Part shown: piece after piece, positions 1-9,342 of the stretch
How the letters are laid out: each line of letters starts with the position of its first letter
How positions within the stretch are numbered: the first letter of the stretch is position 1
DNA from: JAYODW01 sp038116745
GTDB taxonomy: Bacteria; Pseudomonadota; Gammaproteobacteria; Ga0077536
Assembly (NCBI GenBank): GCA_038116745.1
Contig: JAYODW010000015.1
Location: forward strand, 26,329-90,328
Length of the DNA stretch: 64,000 nucleotides
Direction of reading: 5' to 3'
Notes under the pieces: model-generated
What the model was told of the DNA's origin: nothing
Seen by the model: the letters and a program-made list of their open reading frames with translations, nothing else
Databases searched by the model: none
Program-made: the position numbers and the translations under genes

Positions 1-1
1 T

Positions 2-952
2 TATCAGGAACGCCGCGCCGAACAGCAAAGGGCGGATGAGCTCGAAAAAACGCAGAACGCCGCCGTGCGCGTACTGGAGAACGAGCATGTCCTGGCTGTA
101 CAGGGCGCCACTGTTCAGGTATGGCCCAAACTGGAAAGCTTCTGGCAGACCCAGGGCTATGCCCTGGAGCTCGATGACGTCGAGCTCGGGATCATTGAAA
201 CTGCGTGGGTAGACTCCGACGACGGTCTGCGAAGAACCAAGTTCAAGATTTTCGCTGAAGCCGGAGAGCAGCCTGGCACCACGGTTCTTTACGTTTCTGA
301 GGAAGCCGAGGAGCTACTGCCGGTCGGAGAGGACCTCGTATGGCAACGCCGCCCACGAAATGAGGAGCAGGAGCGTGCCATGGTCGATAACCTGCTGGCT
401 TCTTTGGAAAACCGTACTGGAAGCTCCTCGGGTGGTGTCGCGGTAGCGAAGCCAATACCGCTTGCCGAGGAGGTCGCGCCTGCCGCTGTCGCAGCAGATT
501 CAGACTCAGGTAACAGCGCCCCTCTTTCTACACCTGCGCCCAGAAGCCCTGATGCCATGTCCGCCGGCCCGAAACACGCCGAACTTGTATCGGTCGGAGA
601 AGGTAAGGTGTATCTGACAGTCGCGGAAGAGTTTCCGCAGGCATGGAAATCGACCGGACGTGCGTTGGAGAAAGCCGGGATCGAGGTCAAAGACTCTGAC
701 AAAGGTCGCGGGGTTTACCTCATTGCCTTCAAATCAGATACAGGCGAACAGGACGCCGGTAGTTCAGGCATGTGGAACAAGCTGAAATTCTGGGATAAGG
801 GTGACCTGACGGAATACCAGATCAGCCTGACCGGCGTAGGCGAGAAAACAGAAGTCGTTGTGCTTGACCGTGACGGCCGCTGGGAAACCAATCAACAGGC
901 TGGACTTGTGCTGGACAAGCTGCACGACGCCTTCAACAGCGGACACATTTAG
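2..952 (+). CDS. bamC: Outer membrane protein assembly factor BamC (5' partial)
   Basis: C-terminal part of BamC (NlpB), an accessory lipoprotein of the beta-barrel assembly (BAM) complex. The frame is open from base 2 with no stop, so the signal peptide and lipobox lie off the left edge; an internal GTG at 65 is not the real start. Two similar domains are visible, one from about base 80 to 400 and one from 590 to 950, each opening with a V-x-P-x-x-W-like or F-P-x-A-W-like element and ending in a D-x-x-G/LD-x-L-type helix. They are joined by an Ala/Pro/Ser-rich linker. This two-helix-grip arrangement is typical of BamC. The next gene starts 14 bases downstream, suggesting co-transcription. 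The call rests on domain pattern and pairing with an MBL gene, as seen in other gammaproteobacteria. Confidence 0.82.
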   Translation, partial: YQERRAEQQRADELEKTQNAAVRVLENEHVLAVQGATVQVWPKLESFWQTQGYALELDDVELGIIETAWVDSDDGLRRTKFKIFAEAGEQPGTTVLYVSEEAEELLPVGEDLVWQRRPRNEEQERAMVDNLLASLENRTGSSSGGVAVAKPIPLAEEVAPAAVAADSDSGNSAPLSTPAPRSPDAMSAGPKHAELVSVGEGKVYLTVAEEFPQAWKSTGRALEKAGIEVKDSDKGRGVYLIAFKSDTGEQDAGSSGMWNKLKFWDKGDLTEYQISLTGVGEKTEVVVLDRDGRWETNQQAGLVLDKLHDAFNSGHI

Positions 953-966
953 AACGTCTTAGCGTA

Positions 967-1731
967 GTGCGTTTCGCCACGCTTGGAAGCGGTAGCCGTG
1001 GTAACGCGACCGTTGTGGAGCATCAGGGCCGTGCGCTCCTGATCGACTGCGGATTAAGTCTGAAGCAGATAGAACAGCGCTGTCAGGCCATTGCGCTTGA
1101 CCTCAGGAGCCTGGTTGGGATCCTGATCACGCACGAACACGACGACCATGTAGGTGGTGCCACCACCCTCGCACGTAAATACCAGATCCCGCTTTTTATG
1201 AGCGCCGGCACGAGGCTCGCAGCCGCAGATAAACTGGAACGCGCCGGGCCCGTAAACCAGGTTCAGCCCGGGAAAACTTTTCGGTTGGGGGATTTCACCG
1301 CTTGTCCGGTTCTCGTGCCGCATGACGCGCGCGAGCCCTGCCAGTATGTCATTGAGGCCGGTGGAGCCCGCCTCGGAATCCTCACCGATATCGGACACTG
1401 TTCGTCTCATGTTCAGCGGCACTACAGCGGGCTGGAAGGCCTCGTGCTGGAGTTCAATCACGACCCCGAACTCCTTCGAAATAGCGCCTATCCCGCGATG
1501 CTCCAAGAGCGTATCGCAGGCAATCACGGCCACCTGAGTAACCAACAGGCTGAAGCAATCCTGGGATCTTTCGATCTGTCCCGCTTACGTCAGTTCACCG
1601 CGGCGCACCTGAGTGAAAAAACCAATGACCCCGACCTGGTTGCTGGCTACCTCGCCCGGTCTCTCCCCGCCAGTCTGCCGTGGCACATCGCAGCTCAGGA
1701 CACGGCGTCTCACTGGTTCCGGCTGGACTGA
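967..1731 (+). CDS. MBL-fold metallohydrolase (YycJ/PhnP-like)
   Basis: A 254-residue metallo-beta-lactamase-fold hydrolase with a GTG start 14 bases after bamC. The metal-binding motif HxHxDH is at residues 56-61 (H56, H58, D60, H61), preceded by the glycine-rich LGSGSRGN strand near the N-terminus. This arrangement is usual in the small PhnP/YycJ-type phosphodiesterase or nuclease branch. Further His/Asp ligands are plausible at DIGH and near the C-terminal AAHLS. The substrate is unknown; relatives act on nucleic acids or cyclic phosphates. In many gammaproteobacteria such a gene follows bamC, and it probably shares the bamC transcript here. It converges on der with a short gap that shows no clear terminator. 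Confidence 0.8.
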   Translation: MRFATLGSGSRGNATVVEHQGRALLIDCGLSLKQIEQRCQAIALDLRSLVGILITHEHDDHVGGATTLARKYQIPLFMSAGTRLAAADKLERAGPVNQVQPGKTFRLGDFTACPVLVPHDAREPCQYVIEAGGARLGILTDIGHCSSHVQRHYSGLEGLVLEFNHDPELLRNSAYPAMLQERIAGNHGHLSNQQAEAILGSFDLSRLRQFTAAHLSEKTNDPDLVAGYLARSLPASLPWHIAAQDTASHWFRLD

Positions 1732-1780
1732 CCCCCGCCGGCTGTTAGGGCTGACACCATAAAAAGAAACTCTGCTCTGC

Positions 1781-3205
1781 TCAGCGCCTCTTGACGTGCT
1801 GCATCAGCCGCCGGCGTTTCGTCTGCTGGCGCTGCGTGAGTTTATTGCGACGCCCAGCATATGGGTTTTCGCTTTGCCGATACTCAAAGTGAACGGGCGT
1901 GCCCATCAGCCCCAGTTGCTCACGAAAGAAATTCTCAAGATACCGTTTGTAACTGCCGGGAATTTCCTCAACCTGATTTCCATGCACCACGAGCGTCGGA
2001 GGATTAACGCCGCCCATATGCGCCATGCGCAGTTTTATGCGTCTCCCCCGCACCAGGGGAGGGGGGTGTTGTGCCACGGCGGTCTGCAGGAGCGTGGTCA
2101 GTTCGTGGGTCTTGTGGCTACGGGTTGCAGATTCAACGACTGCATCAATGAGCGGGAAAAGCTCTCCGACCCCTGTCCCGTGCAGCGCGGATATGGACAA
2201 CACCTGCACAAAACTGGCAAATCGCAGCCGACGGTCCAGCTCTGATCGGACTCGCTGGCGCGCGTCCGTATCAAGCCCGTCCCACTTATTCACGACCAGG
2301 ACACAAGCGCGTCCGGCGTGCAGAACCAGGCCGAGCAGACTGAGATCCTGCTCTGTAACCCCGGCCTGCGCGTCGACCAGCAAAACTGCGACGTGGGCGT
2401 CCGCCACGGATTGAAGTGTCTGCGCGGCGCTGAATTTTTCCGCTATGCCTTCAGTCTTGCTTTTGCGGCGCAACCCAGCGGTATCAACAATCGTGTAGCG
2501 ACGCCCGCGGCGTTCGAAGTCCGTATCAACACTGTCGCGGGTAGTTCCCGGCACATCGCTGGTAATCATGCGCTGTTCGCCAAGGATACGGTTAGTGAGC
2601 GTCGATTTGCCTACGTTGGGCCGCCCGACAACGGCAATTCGGACGCGATCCCCGATATCTGGGATCGCCATATCGCTACGTTCTGCCCAGGCGCCCGTAA
2701 TGAACTCGACCAGCTCTGCCACTCCTTCGCCATGGCTGGCCGAGATAGCGCACATCTGCTCGAAACCCAGCTGAAAGAAATCAGCCAGCGCGATTTCGGG
2801 ATTCAGCCCTTCACATTTATTGACAGCGACGATAGTGGGCACATTCAGACGACGCAGTTGGTCCGCCAGCGTTGCCTCCGCTGCGGTTAAAGGTGCTCGA
2901 CCGTCAACGACGAAAACGACGGCGTCACTGTGGCGCGCCACAAGCAACGCCTGCTCACTGACCTGCGCCGCGAGTTGATCCCCCTGACCGTCATCCACAC
3001 CACCGGTGTCGATAACAACGTAACGCGCTCGCCCGATCCGACCCATCCCGACCTTCGGGTCGCGCGTCAAGCCGGGAACATCCGCGACCAGTGCTGCCCG
3101 GGAACGGGTCAGGCGATTGAAAAGCGTTGATTTACCTACGTTAGGGCGCCCTACCAGCGCGAGTGCCGGGCAACCGCTGTGCAGTGTTTCTCCAGCCGGT
3201 TTCAT
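1781..3205 (-). CDS. der: Ribosome biogenesis GTPase Der (EngA)
   Basis: Double-GTPase needed for 50S subunit maturation; 474 residues. Two complete G domains are visible: the first P-loop GRPNVGKS begins at residue 19 and the second at 194, each followed by a DVPG and a DTGG or DTAG switch motif. NKxE or NKxD specificity motifs are at about 129 and 306. A KH-like RNA-binding domain fills the C-terminus (about 355-440) and ends in a basic tail rich in Arg, Lys and Gln, which fits contact with rRNA. It is the last gene of the minus-strand hisS-yfgM-bamB-der series, 34 bases after bamB, the same order as in Escherichia coli. ATG start at 3205. Confidence 0.97.
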   Translation of the reverse strand: MKPAGETLHSGCPALALVGRPNVGKSTLFNRLTRSRAALVADVPGLTRDPKVGMGRIGRARYVVIDTGGVDDGQGDQLAAQVSEQALLVARHSDAVVFVVDGRAPLTAAEATLADQLRRLNVPTIVAVNKCEGLNPEIALADFFQLGFEQMCAISASHGEGVAELVEFITGAWAERSDMAIPDIGDRVRIAVVGRPNVGKSTLTNRILGEQRMITSDVPGTTRDSVDTDFERRGRRYTIVDTAGLRRKSKTEGIAEKFSAAQTLQSVADAHVAVLLVDAQAGVTEQDLSLLGLVLHAGRACVLVVNKWDGLDTDARQRVRSELDRRLRFASFVQVLSISALHGTGVGELFPLIDAVVESATRSHKTHELTTLLQTAVAQHPPPLVRGRRIKLRMAHMGGVNPPTLVVHGNQVEEIPGSYKRYLENFFREQLGLMGTPVHFEYRQSENPYAGRRNKLTQRQQTKRRRLMQHVKRR

Positions 3206-3239
3206 CGATGATCTGGCACCGGGCCGGGCAGGACGTCGA

Positions 3240-4436
3240 TTAGCGAAGCGGGCGCATCGCGACCAGCCGGCCGCTTGAAGAAAAGTTCAAGACCAGGTCA
3301 GAAGCGTCAAGCGGCGCCGCTATGATGCGCTCGTCGTCGATCTGCGTGCGCGCTACGATCCTGCCCGTCGAGGCGTCCAGCCAGTGCACATAGCCCTCGA
3401 AGTCGCCGACGATGACGTAGCCCGCAAAAAAAGTCGGGGCGGTAACGAATCGATATCTCAGTCCGTCCTGCTTCCACAGTGAATTTCCCGAGCCGCGCTC
3501 CAGCGCCCAGATAGTGCCCTCTTCATCGGTCACATAGACGCGCTCGTCGCCGACCGAGACTTTACTGTACGAGGATATATCGCGAGTCCATTCGAGCTGG
3601 CCGTTCTCCACGGTGACTGCGCCGATGCGGGCATGGAAGCTCGAAACATACGCCGTTGGACCGACAACTACCGGGTCGGAGTCGACATCGACCATACGCT
3701 CAAGGTCAGAGCGCCCGCTGGGGATCGCCAGAGGGTTATCCCACCTGGGTCTGCCGGTTTCGAGCTCCAGCGCTGCCAGGCGGCCATTATCAAACCCCAC
3801 CACTACAAGGTCCCCTACAATCACAGGCGCCGAGTTTCCACGCAGCGTCAGCGCCGGCACCGACAGATCAAAACTCCAAATCTGTGCGCCTGTTTCAGAG
3901 TCCAGCCCGACCACTTTACCGTCGCCTGAGCGAACAACGGTGACGCCGTTCGCTGCTTCGGGTGCACACAGAACTTCACTGGTGACGCGCGCAACCCAGC
4001 GTAAGCGCCCACTTTCGCTTTCTCGCGCGATAACGCGCGCATCTCCTGTGCCGATCAGAACCAGACCGTCTCCGCCACCGGGTCCCCCGGTATATTTGAC
4101 GTCTTTGTCGTGGACTTCCCAGGAAACTTTTCCGGTTTCCAGATCGGTCGCTGCCAGCCGACCTTCGGCATCGGCGACGTACAGCATGCCGCCGATAACC
4201 AGCGGCCTGAGTTTCAAATAGAGCTTCTCGGAGCCTTTACCAATCCGCTTAGACCAGACTTCTTGTACTTTCAGAGTGGATTCAAAATCTTCGCTAAGAA
4301 CAGTCGGCGAATCAGCGGCGATGTCGTCATCGCCGAAAAGATTCGTCACCGACCGGCCAGCCGACGACACGGTCTCGCAGCCCGTCAGCACCAGCAGCAG
4401 CAATAGAACAGCTCCCCGCACCCAGTACTGAATCAC
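3240..4436 (-). CDS. bamB: Outer membrane protein assembly factor BamB
   Basis: Lipoprotein of the BAM complex, a beta-propeller that docks on BamA in the periplasm; 398 residues. The N-terminus is a lipoprotein signal with lipobox LTGC (lipidated Cys at residue 20). The rest is a series of PQQ-like propeller repeats of the form G-x-x-x-A-L-(E/D)-x-x-(T/S)-G-x-x-x-W, for example around the DLETGKVSWE and DSETGAQIWS segments. GTG start at 4436, overlapping the yfgM stop by four bases (GTGA), which indicates translational coupling. Length and position between yfgM and der match the usual BamB. Confidence 0.95.
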   Translation of the reverse strand: MIQYWVRGAVLLLLLVLTGCETVSSAGRSVTNLFGDDDIAADSPTVLSEDFESTLKVQEVWSKRIGKGSEKLYLKLRPLVIGGMLYVADAEGRLAATDLETGKVSWEVHDKDVKYTGGPGGGDGLVLIGTGDARVIARESESGRLRWVARVTSEVLCAPEAANGVTVVRSGDGKVVGLDSETGAQIWSFDLSVPALTLRGNSAPVIVGDLVVVGFDNGRLAALELETGRPRWDNPLAIPSGRSDLERMVDVDSDPVVVGPTAYVSSFHARIGAVTVENGQLEWTRDISSYSKVSVGDERVYVTDEEGTIWALERGSGNSLWKQDGLRYRFVTAPTFFAGYVIVGDFEGYVHWLDASTGRIVARTQIDDERIIAAPLDASDLVLNFSSSGRLVAMRPLR

Positions 4437-5074
4437 TTCGCAACCTCGGCCAGGTTATCCAGCTTCAGCTGCAGCGCGCTGCCGTCCAGACCCTGCGTCG
4501 TCGCCTGTGCGAGAGCGGTCGTGTAGGCGCCACGGGCCTCCTCCATCTCTCCCTGAGCCAAGAAAATATCGCCGCGCAGCTCCGCGAAACGCTCCGTGGA
4601 GGCGCCATTTCGCGTCATGGCCGCCAGGATTTCCGCAGCACCAGCAACGTCATTTTCCGCAAGCAGGATCCGCGCGAGCCGGCCCTGTGCGGTTAGCTTG
4701 AGATCCTGGCCGGCATCTGAATCAATCAGCGATTGCAGGCGGCTTTTTGCGTCGTCGTAGTCGCCCCGTTCCACCGCCATCTTTGCGAGCAGCAGGGCGC
4801 TCAGGCGCGCGTAGCTGGTCCCCTCGTAATTCGCGACGATCATCTCACCGGTGGTCCGCGCGTCGCTCAAGGACTGTTTATCGATCATTTCCAGGAACCG
4901 AGCGTAATTCAGCGAGGCACTCTCGGCCTGAGCATTCATGGAACCATCCCAATAGCGATATCCAGCGAGGCCTCCGAGTCCAATAAAGAGTCCAAAAAGC
5001 AGCGGCTTACCGTTGTCTTTCCACCAACGCTTTATCTGCTCTACCTGTTCCTGTTCTGAAGCGTAATATTCCAC
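4433..5074 (-). CDS. yfgM: YfgM family inner-membrane TPR protein (PpiD partner)
   Basis: A 213-residue protein with a short cytosolic N-terminus, one transmembrane segment at about 23-41 and a periplasmic tetratricopeptide-like helical domain. The N-terminus (YYASEQEQVEQIKRWWKDNG) is characteristic of the YfgM/DUF2133 family. In E. coli, YfgM binds the periplasmic chaperone PpiD at the Sec translocon. GTG start at 5074. It is preceded by 78 bases after hisS, the only sizeable gap inside this cluster, so a separate promoter is possible. It is coupled to bamB downstream. Confidence 0.92.
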   Translation of the reverse strand: MEYYASEQEQVEQIKRWWKDNGKPLLFGLFIGLGGLAGYRYWDGSMNAQAESASLNYARFLEMIDKQSLSDARTTGEMIVANYEGTSYARLSALLLAKMAVERGDYDDAKSRLQSLIDSDAGQDLKLTAQGRLARILLAENDVAGAAEILAAMTRNGASTERFAELRGDIFLAQGEMEEARGAYTTALAQATTQGLDGSALQLKLDNLAEVAK

Positions 5075-5152
5075 GTCGATTCACCCCGCCAGGGCTGTCC
5101 CGGCCTGTTCATTCATCGTCAAGTAAAAATTATAGCGACCAGACCCTGACTG

Positions 5153-6466
5153 CTATGTCCTTCCAGACACGGCTGCGCTCGTATCCGGCGACAGCGGGCG
5201 CAGCGCCCTTTCAATTGTTTCGAACAATTCCGCTTCAAGGCAGGACTGCTGCGGCAGATCTCGGCGCAGAAACTTGACGGTCACGCGCCCCTGCTCCAAC
5301 TCGTCTTCACCCAGAATCACGGCAACCTCTGCCGTGCTGCGGTCGGCTTTCTTCATGCGCGATTTCATGCTGCCACCGCCGATATGCGTTACCACGGACC
5401 ATCCGGTCCCCTGATCACGCAGACGTTCGCTCAGCGCCAGCGCGTTCCCATCAAAGTCATCCGACGTTGCCATGACGTACATCGCTGCCGGTACATGCTT
5501 GGGGCTATGCTCAGATGAGCTCAAAAGCTCCAGCAGACGTTCCAGACCCATGGCAAAACCGATTGCAGGTAGAGGCTTACCGCCCATCACCTCAACCAGC
5601 CCGTCGTAACGTCCTCCTGCACAGACAGTACCCTGGGCCCCGAGTTCATTAGTTTTCCATTCGAAAACGGTGCGGGAGTAATAGTCGAGGCCTCGAACCA
5701 AGCGGGGATTTATGGAGAACTGAATATCAGCCGAGCGCAAAGCTGTGCAGATTGTTTCCAAATGGTCCGCCGACTCGGGGTCAAGGTGCTCGCTCATCAC
5801 TGGCGCCTGATGGATCAGATCAGCGAGCTCAGGATTTTTGCTATCAAGAATCCTCAGCGGATTTCGCTCCAGACGGAGACGGCTGTCGTCATCCAGTCTC
5901 GCAATGTTTTCCCGCCAGTAACTGGCGAGAATTTGGCGATAACGGGCGCGCGATTCCGTCGAGCCCAGCGAGTTGATCTCAAGCACTAGACCTTCGAGCC
6001 CCAACTCTCTCCATAGTCGCGCGGTCAACTGGAGCAGCTCGATATCAACATCGGGGCCCTGCGCGCCAAAAACCTCTACGCCGACCTGATGAAACTGACG
6101 ATGCCGGCCACGCTGCGGACGTTCGTGACGGAACATTGGGCCGATGTACCAGAGTCGTTGCGGCAGCTGCTGGAACAGCCCGTGCTGCAGACCAGCGCGC
6201 ACGCAACCAGCGGTGCCCTCGGGCCTCAGTGTCAGGCTGTCCCCGTTGCGGTCTTCGAAGGTATACATCTCCTTCTGCACGATATCGGTCGTGTCGCCAA
6301 TCGAACGGCTGAACACTGAGGATTGTTCAACGATGGGCAAGCGGATCTCGTGGTAGCCATAAGACTGCAGAACCCTGGCCACACACGTTTCCAGAAACTG
6401 CCAGCTGGGTGTATCGGCCGGCAGAATGTCATTCATTCCCCGAACCGCCTGTGGCGATTTGCTCAC
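5153..6466 (-). CDS. hisS: Histidine--tRNA ligase
   Basis: Class II aminoacyl-tRNA synthetase charging tRNA-His; 437 residues, normal length. Motif 2 is visible at 112-125 (FRHERPQRGRHRQF), and the histidine-binding HisA loop LVRGLDYYSRT is at 256-266. Motif 3 follows near AIGFAMGLERLL, and the anticodon-binding domain occupies the last 100 residues. The start is a GTG overlapping the rodZ stop as GTGA. Directly upstream is rodZ, whereas most relatives have ispG between the two. Confidence 0.97.
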   Translation of the reverse strand: MSKSPQAVRGMNDILPADTPSWQFLETCVARVLQSYGYHEIRLPIVEQSSVFSRSIGDTTDIVQKEMYTFEDRNGDSLTLRPEGTAGCVRAGLQHGLFQQLPQRLWYIGPMFRHERPQRGRHRQFHQVGVEVFGAQGPDVDIELLQLTARLWRELGLEGLVLEINSLGSTESRARYRQILASYWRENIARLDDDSRLRLERNPLRILDSKNPELADLIHQAPVMSEHLDPESADHLETICTALRSADIQFSINPRLVRGLDYYSRTVFEWKTNELGAQGTVCAGGRYDGLVEVMGGKPLPAIGFAMGLERLLELLSSSEHSPKHVPAAMYVMATSDDFDGNALALSERLRDQGTGWSVVTHIGGGSMKSRMKKADRSTAEVAVILGEDELEQGRVTVKFLRRDLPQQSCLEAELFETIERALRPLSPDTSAAVSGRT

Positions 6467-7461
6467 TCGATATCTCCCTCAGTCGGATCTTCCTGGCTCG
6501 GATCTCCCTGATTCGCACCTCCGGGGAGGGAGGCCTCCGGTCTGCGCAACGTAAAACGGGCAACGCCCTCAACTGAAAACGGAGCAAAGTCAAAGACCTC
6601 ACCCAGAAAAACCACTTCAACAAAGGCGGCATTACCGAGCACAACGACATACGGCTCCGCCCCGGTCAGGCTGATTTCTCGGCCGGCATCCAGCAAGTCG
6701 AAATACAGGCGCTTGCCGGCCGCGTCGGTGACGTCTACCCACGCGCGTTCCCGGGCCCGTATTTTCAAATCCGATGGCGTGCTCGCTGCCTGGACTGGCA
6801 CCAAGGTTGACACGGCGGCAGTATCGTCAGCTGCGATGCTCGGCAAATCGCTGGTTTCCGGCTGCTCAGCCGATGTCAGGTCGGTCAGGGGTTTATCGCT
6901 ATCGGTAACCGCTGACGTTGCCATACCCGTTTCGCGTTCAGCGTCAGCCAGTTCCACCTCAGGCGGATCAGGCAACTCTTCCTGCAGACTTTTCTCCAAC
7001 GCCGCGGCACGCTGCTCAAAGGTATTGACAGCCTGGTCATCACCCCACCACCACAGCAGAACCAGCACAAACAGGCCCAGACCGATGCCGATAGTGGCGT
7101 AACGCACGCTGCGATGTTCGCTGCTGATTTGCGATGGAGGCCGGGATTTGAAATCCGCAATCTCCGGCTCCTGCGACCGTTCACTCGCATCAAAGGCGCG
7201 GAGCAGAGGAACCTCGTCGCAGTCGAGTACACGCGCGATGCTACGCAAATACCCGCGGACGAAGGCAGGCGGGGGCATCGCGTCGTGGCTGTCGCTTTCC
7301 AGACGCTCCAGGGTCCTGTGATCGAGCTTTAACGTGGCGGCTAAAGCCCCGACTGAAAGACTACGGGCCTCCCTTGCCTCCCTCAGGAGCACTCCAAGGC
7401 TGGCGGACACCTCAGGCCGAGCGTCATCGGGCCGCCCTTCTTTTGCTTGCTGAGCGTTCAC
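6463..7461 (-). CDS. rodZ: RodZ-like cytoskeletal protein (HTH + TM + DUF4115)
   Basis: RodZ links MreB to the membrane and to the elongation machinery. The 332 residues show a cytosolic Xre-type helix-turn-helix domain at about 21-85 (LREAREARSLS, then LERLESD and AFVRGYLRSIARVL). One transmembrane helix lies at about 121-140, followed by a low-complexity periplasmic linker rich in Asp, Glu, Ser and Thr, and a DUF4115 beta-sandwich from about 245. Domain order and length agree with E. coli RodZ (337 residues). It overlaps pilF upstream and hisS downstream by four bases each. The acidic repeats at the extreme C-terminus are probably disordered. Confidence 0.93.
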   Translation of the reverse strand: MNAQQAKEGRPDDARPEVSASLGVLLREAREARSLSVGALAATLKLDHRTLERLESDSHDAMPPPAFVRGYLRSIARVLDCDEVPLLRAFDASERSQEPEIADFKSRPPSQISSEHRSVRYATIGIGLGLFVLVLLWWWGDDQAVNTFEQRAAALEKSLQEELPDPPEVELADAERETGMATSAVTDSDKPLTDLTSAEQPETSDLPSIAADDTAAVSTLVPVQAASTPSDLKIRARERAWVDVTDAAGKRLYFDLLDAGREISLTGAEPYVVVLGNAAFVEVVFLGEVFDFAPFSVEGVARFTLRRPEASLPGGANQGDPSQEDPTEGDIE

Positions 7462-8249
7462 TGCGCACGGGATTCGAAGAGCAACCGGGTTTCTGGTGCA
7501 TCGGGGAAACTCCTCTCCAGCAGGAGCTCATAGCTGGCGACCGCATCTTCATCCCCGAGTTGCCGTTCAATGCGGATCCCGAGCCAGAGGCTCGCAGCAG
7601 ATTGCTGCGCGACCTCCTGGTAGCGCTGCAGATAACCACGCGCCGGCAGGTAGCGTTCCAGGCGCAGACTCAGGGAAGCCATCTGGAAGAGAGTCGGCGG
7701 GAAGCTTGGATCGACAGCCAGCGCTTTCCGGTAAAAGGTTTCAGCGCTTTCGGAGTCGCCCGAATCCAACGCGCAGGTCCCGGCATTGGTGTAGGCCGCC
7801 GCCGGCAGGCGATAAAGCGGATTTTCCACGGCTTTGAGGAAGTTCTTCTGCCCTTCGGCGTAACGGCCGCGCTGGCACAGAAACTGCCCGTAATTGTTCA
7901 AGGCTGTTGAATTATCAGGGTCGATTTTCAGAGCTTTCGAGAAGCTACGCTCCGCATCCTCAAACTGCCCGAGACGCGCGCGGAGCACGCCCAGCGCGTC
8001 GTGCGCATCCACGTAATTGCTGTCGGCCTCGAGCGCTTTCTCAAGCTTCTGCAACGCCGTTGCATAGTCCTGACGCGCTGCGTACTGCACCGCCAGCTGT
8101 GTATTGAGTTGAGCGATCCGTTCACGATCCTCTGCTGCTTCTTTTCTTTCACCGGCAGACTGGCACGCGACCAGGCAGAACGTGCTCACGAGCAGCAACA
8201 GATATCCCGCTGTCTGCCTGCAGTGCCTGTGAGTCCCTGTGGCGTTCAA
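7458..8249 (-). CDS. pilF: Type IV pilus biogenesis/stability lipoprotein PilF (PilW)
   Basis: Outer-membrane lipoprotein with tetratricopeptide repeats needed for assembly of the PilQ secretin. I chose the TTG at 8249 (264 residues). It overlaps the rlmN stop by three bases and gives a proper lipoprotein signal with lipobox LVAC, the lipidated Cys being residue 29. The open frame continues upstream to an ATG at 8309, which would add a basic stretch and overlap rlmN by over 60 bases. At least five TPR units follow, with the consensus A-x-x-x-L-G-x-x-x-x-x-x-G-x-x-x-x-A (for example VDAHDALGVLRARLGQFEDA). The neighbours rlmN and rodZ match the arrangement in pseudomonads. The pilMNOPQ genes are about 40 kb away in this window. 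Confidence 0.9.
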   Translation of the reverse strand: MNATGTHRHCRQTAGYLLLLVSTFCLVACQSAGERKEAAEDRERIAQLNTQLAVQYAARQDYATALQKLEKALEADSNYVDAHDALGVLRARLGQFEDAERSFSKALKIDPDNSTALNNYGQFLCQRGRYAEGQKNFLKAVENPLYRLPAAAYTNAGTCALDSGDSESAETFYRKALAVDPSFPPTLFQMASLSLRLERYLPARGYLQRYQEVAQQSAASLWLGIRIERQLGDEDAVASYELLLERSFPDAPETRLLFESRAQ

Positions 8250-9328
8250 TGGACGCGCTCCCGCACACGCCGCGCGCGTGCTTTGACTTCTCCGACGAGC
8301 TGACCGCATGCAGCAGAGATATCGTCGCCCCGGGTTTTGCGCGTAATGGTGAACAGGCCGGAGCGCGACAGGCGCTCACGAAAAGCGTCTATCGCCGCTT
8401 CAGACGAGCAGCGATAACGACTCCCGGGGAAGGGGTTGAAGGGGATCAGATTGATTTTCGCCGGCAGCCCTTCCAGCAACCTCACCATCGTCTTCGCGTC
8501 AGCCGGGCTGTCGTTAACGTTCTCCAGCATGACGTACTCGAAGGTGATTTCGCTGTGCGGATTATGTTCCGCGTATCGCCGGCAAGCAGCGGTGAGCTCC
8601 GCTAGAGGGTATTTTCGGTTGATAGGAACCAGCTCATCGCGCAGCGCATCATTGGTCGCATGAAGCGAAATGGCCAGACTCACGGGACATTCCGTCGCCA
8701 GACGGTCGATGCCCGGAACAACGCCTGCGGTGCTCAGAGTGATACGTTTACGGCCCAGATTGTAAGCGTTGTCGTCCATCATCAGCTGCATCGCGGGAAC
8801 GACGCTCGGCAGGTTGAGCAGCGGCTCCCCCATGCCCATCAGAACAACGTTAGTGATGCGGCGTCCGACCTTTGGAGACTGCCCGAGCGAGCGCGCCGCA
8901 ATCCACAGCTGGCCGATAATTTCGCCGACAGTCAGGTTCCGATTGAAACCCTGCTGCGCCGTCGCACAAAAGCTGCAGTTCAAAGGACACCCGACCTGAG
9001 ACGAGACACACAGGGTGCCGCGTTGCGCCTCCGGAATGAACACCGTCTCGATGCAGTTGCCGTTATCCACGCGCATCACCCATTTCTGCGTTCCGTCCGC
9101 AGAGTGGTGCATCGTTTCAACGACCGGCGCTCTGATCTCCGCCGACTCCGCCAGATGCTCGCGCAGTCGCTTGCTAACGTTGGTCATGGCAGAAAAATCG
9201 GAAACACCCTGCTGATGGACCCACTTGATAATCTGGGCAGCGCGATACTGACGCTCACCCAGACCTTCAAAATAGCGCCCGAGACCGGACGCATCGAGGT
9301 CCATCAGATTGACCGGGCCCGCTGTCAC
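8246..9328 (-). CDS. rlmN: Dual-specificity RNA methyltransferase RlmN
   Basis: Radical SAM enzyme that methylates C2 of adenosine 2503 in 23S rRNA and of A37 in some tRNAs; 360 residues. The cluster motif C-x3-C-x2-C is at residues 114, 118 and 121. The C-terminal cysteine that takes the transient methyl group fits C341 (SAACGQL). The other catalytic cysteine corresponds to C118. GTG start at 9328, with an AGGA-type ribosome binding site about eight bases upstream; an internal ATG at 9304 would remove conserved N-terminal residues. Gene order ndk-rlmN-pilF-rodZ is conserved. Confidence 0.96.
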   Translation of the reverse strand: MTAGPVNLMDLDASGLGRYFEGLGERQYRAAQIIKWVHQQGVSDFSAMTNVSKRLREHLAESAEIRAPVVETMHHSADGTQKWVMRVDNGNCIETVFIPEAQRGTLCVSSQVGCPLNCSFCATAQQGFNRNLTVGEIIGQLWIAARSLGQSPKVGRRITNVVLMGMGEPLLNLPSVVPAMQLMMDDNAYNLGRKRITLSTAGVVPGIDRLATECPVSLAISLHATNDALRDELVPINRKYPLAELTAACRRYAEHNPHSEITFEYVMLENVNDSPADAKTMVRLLEGLPAKINLIPFNPFPGSRYRCSSEAAIDAFRERLSRSGLFTITRKTRGDDISAACGQLVGEVKARARRVRERVH

Positions 9329-9342
9329 AAAAGTTTTCCTGC

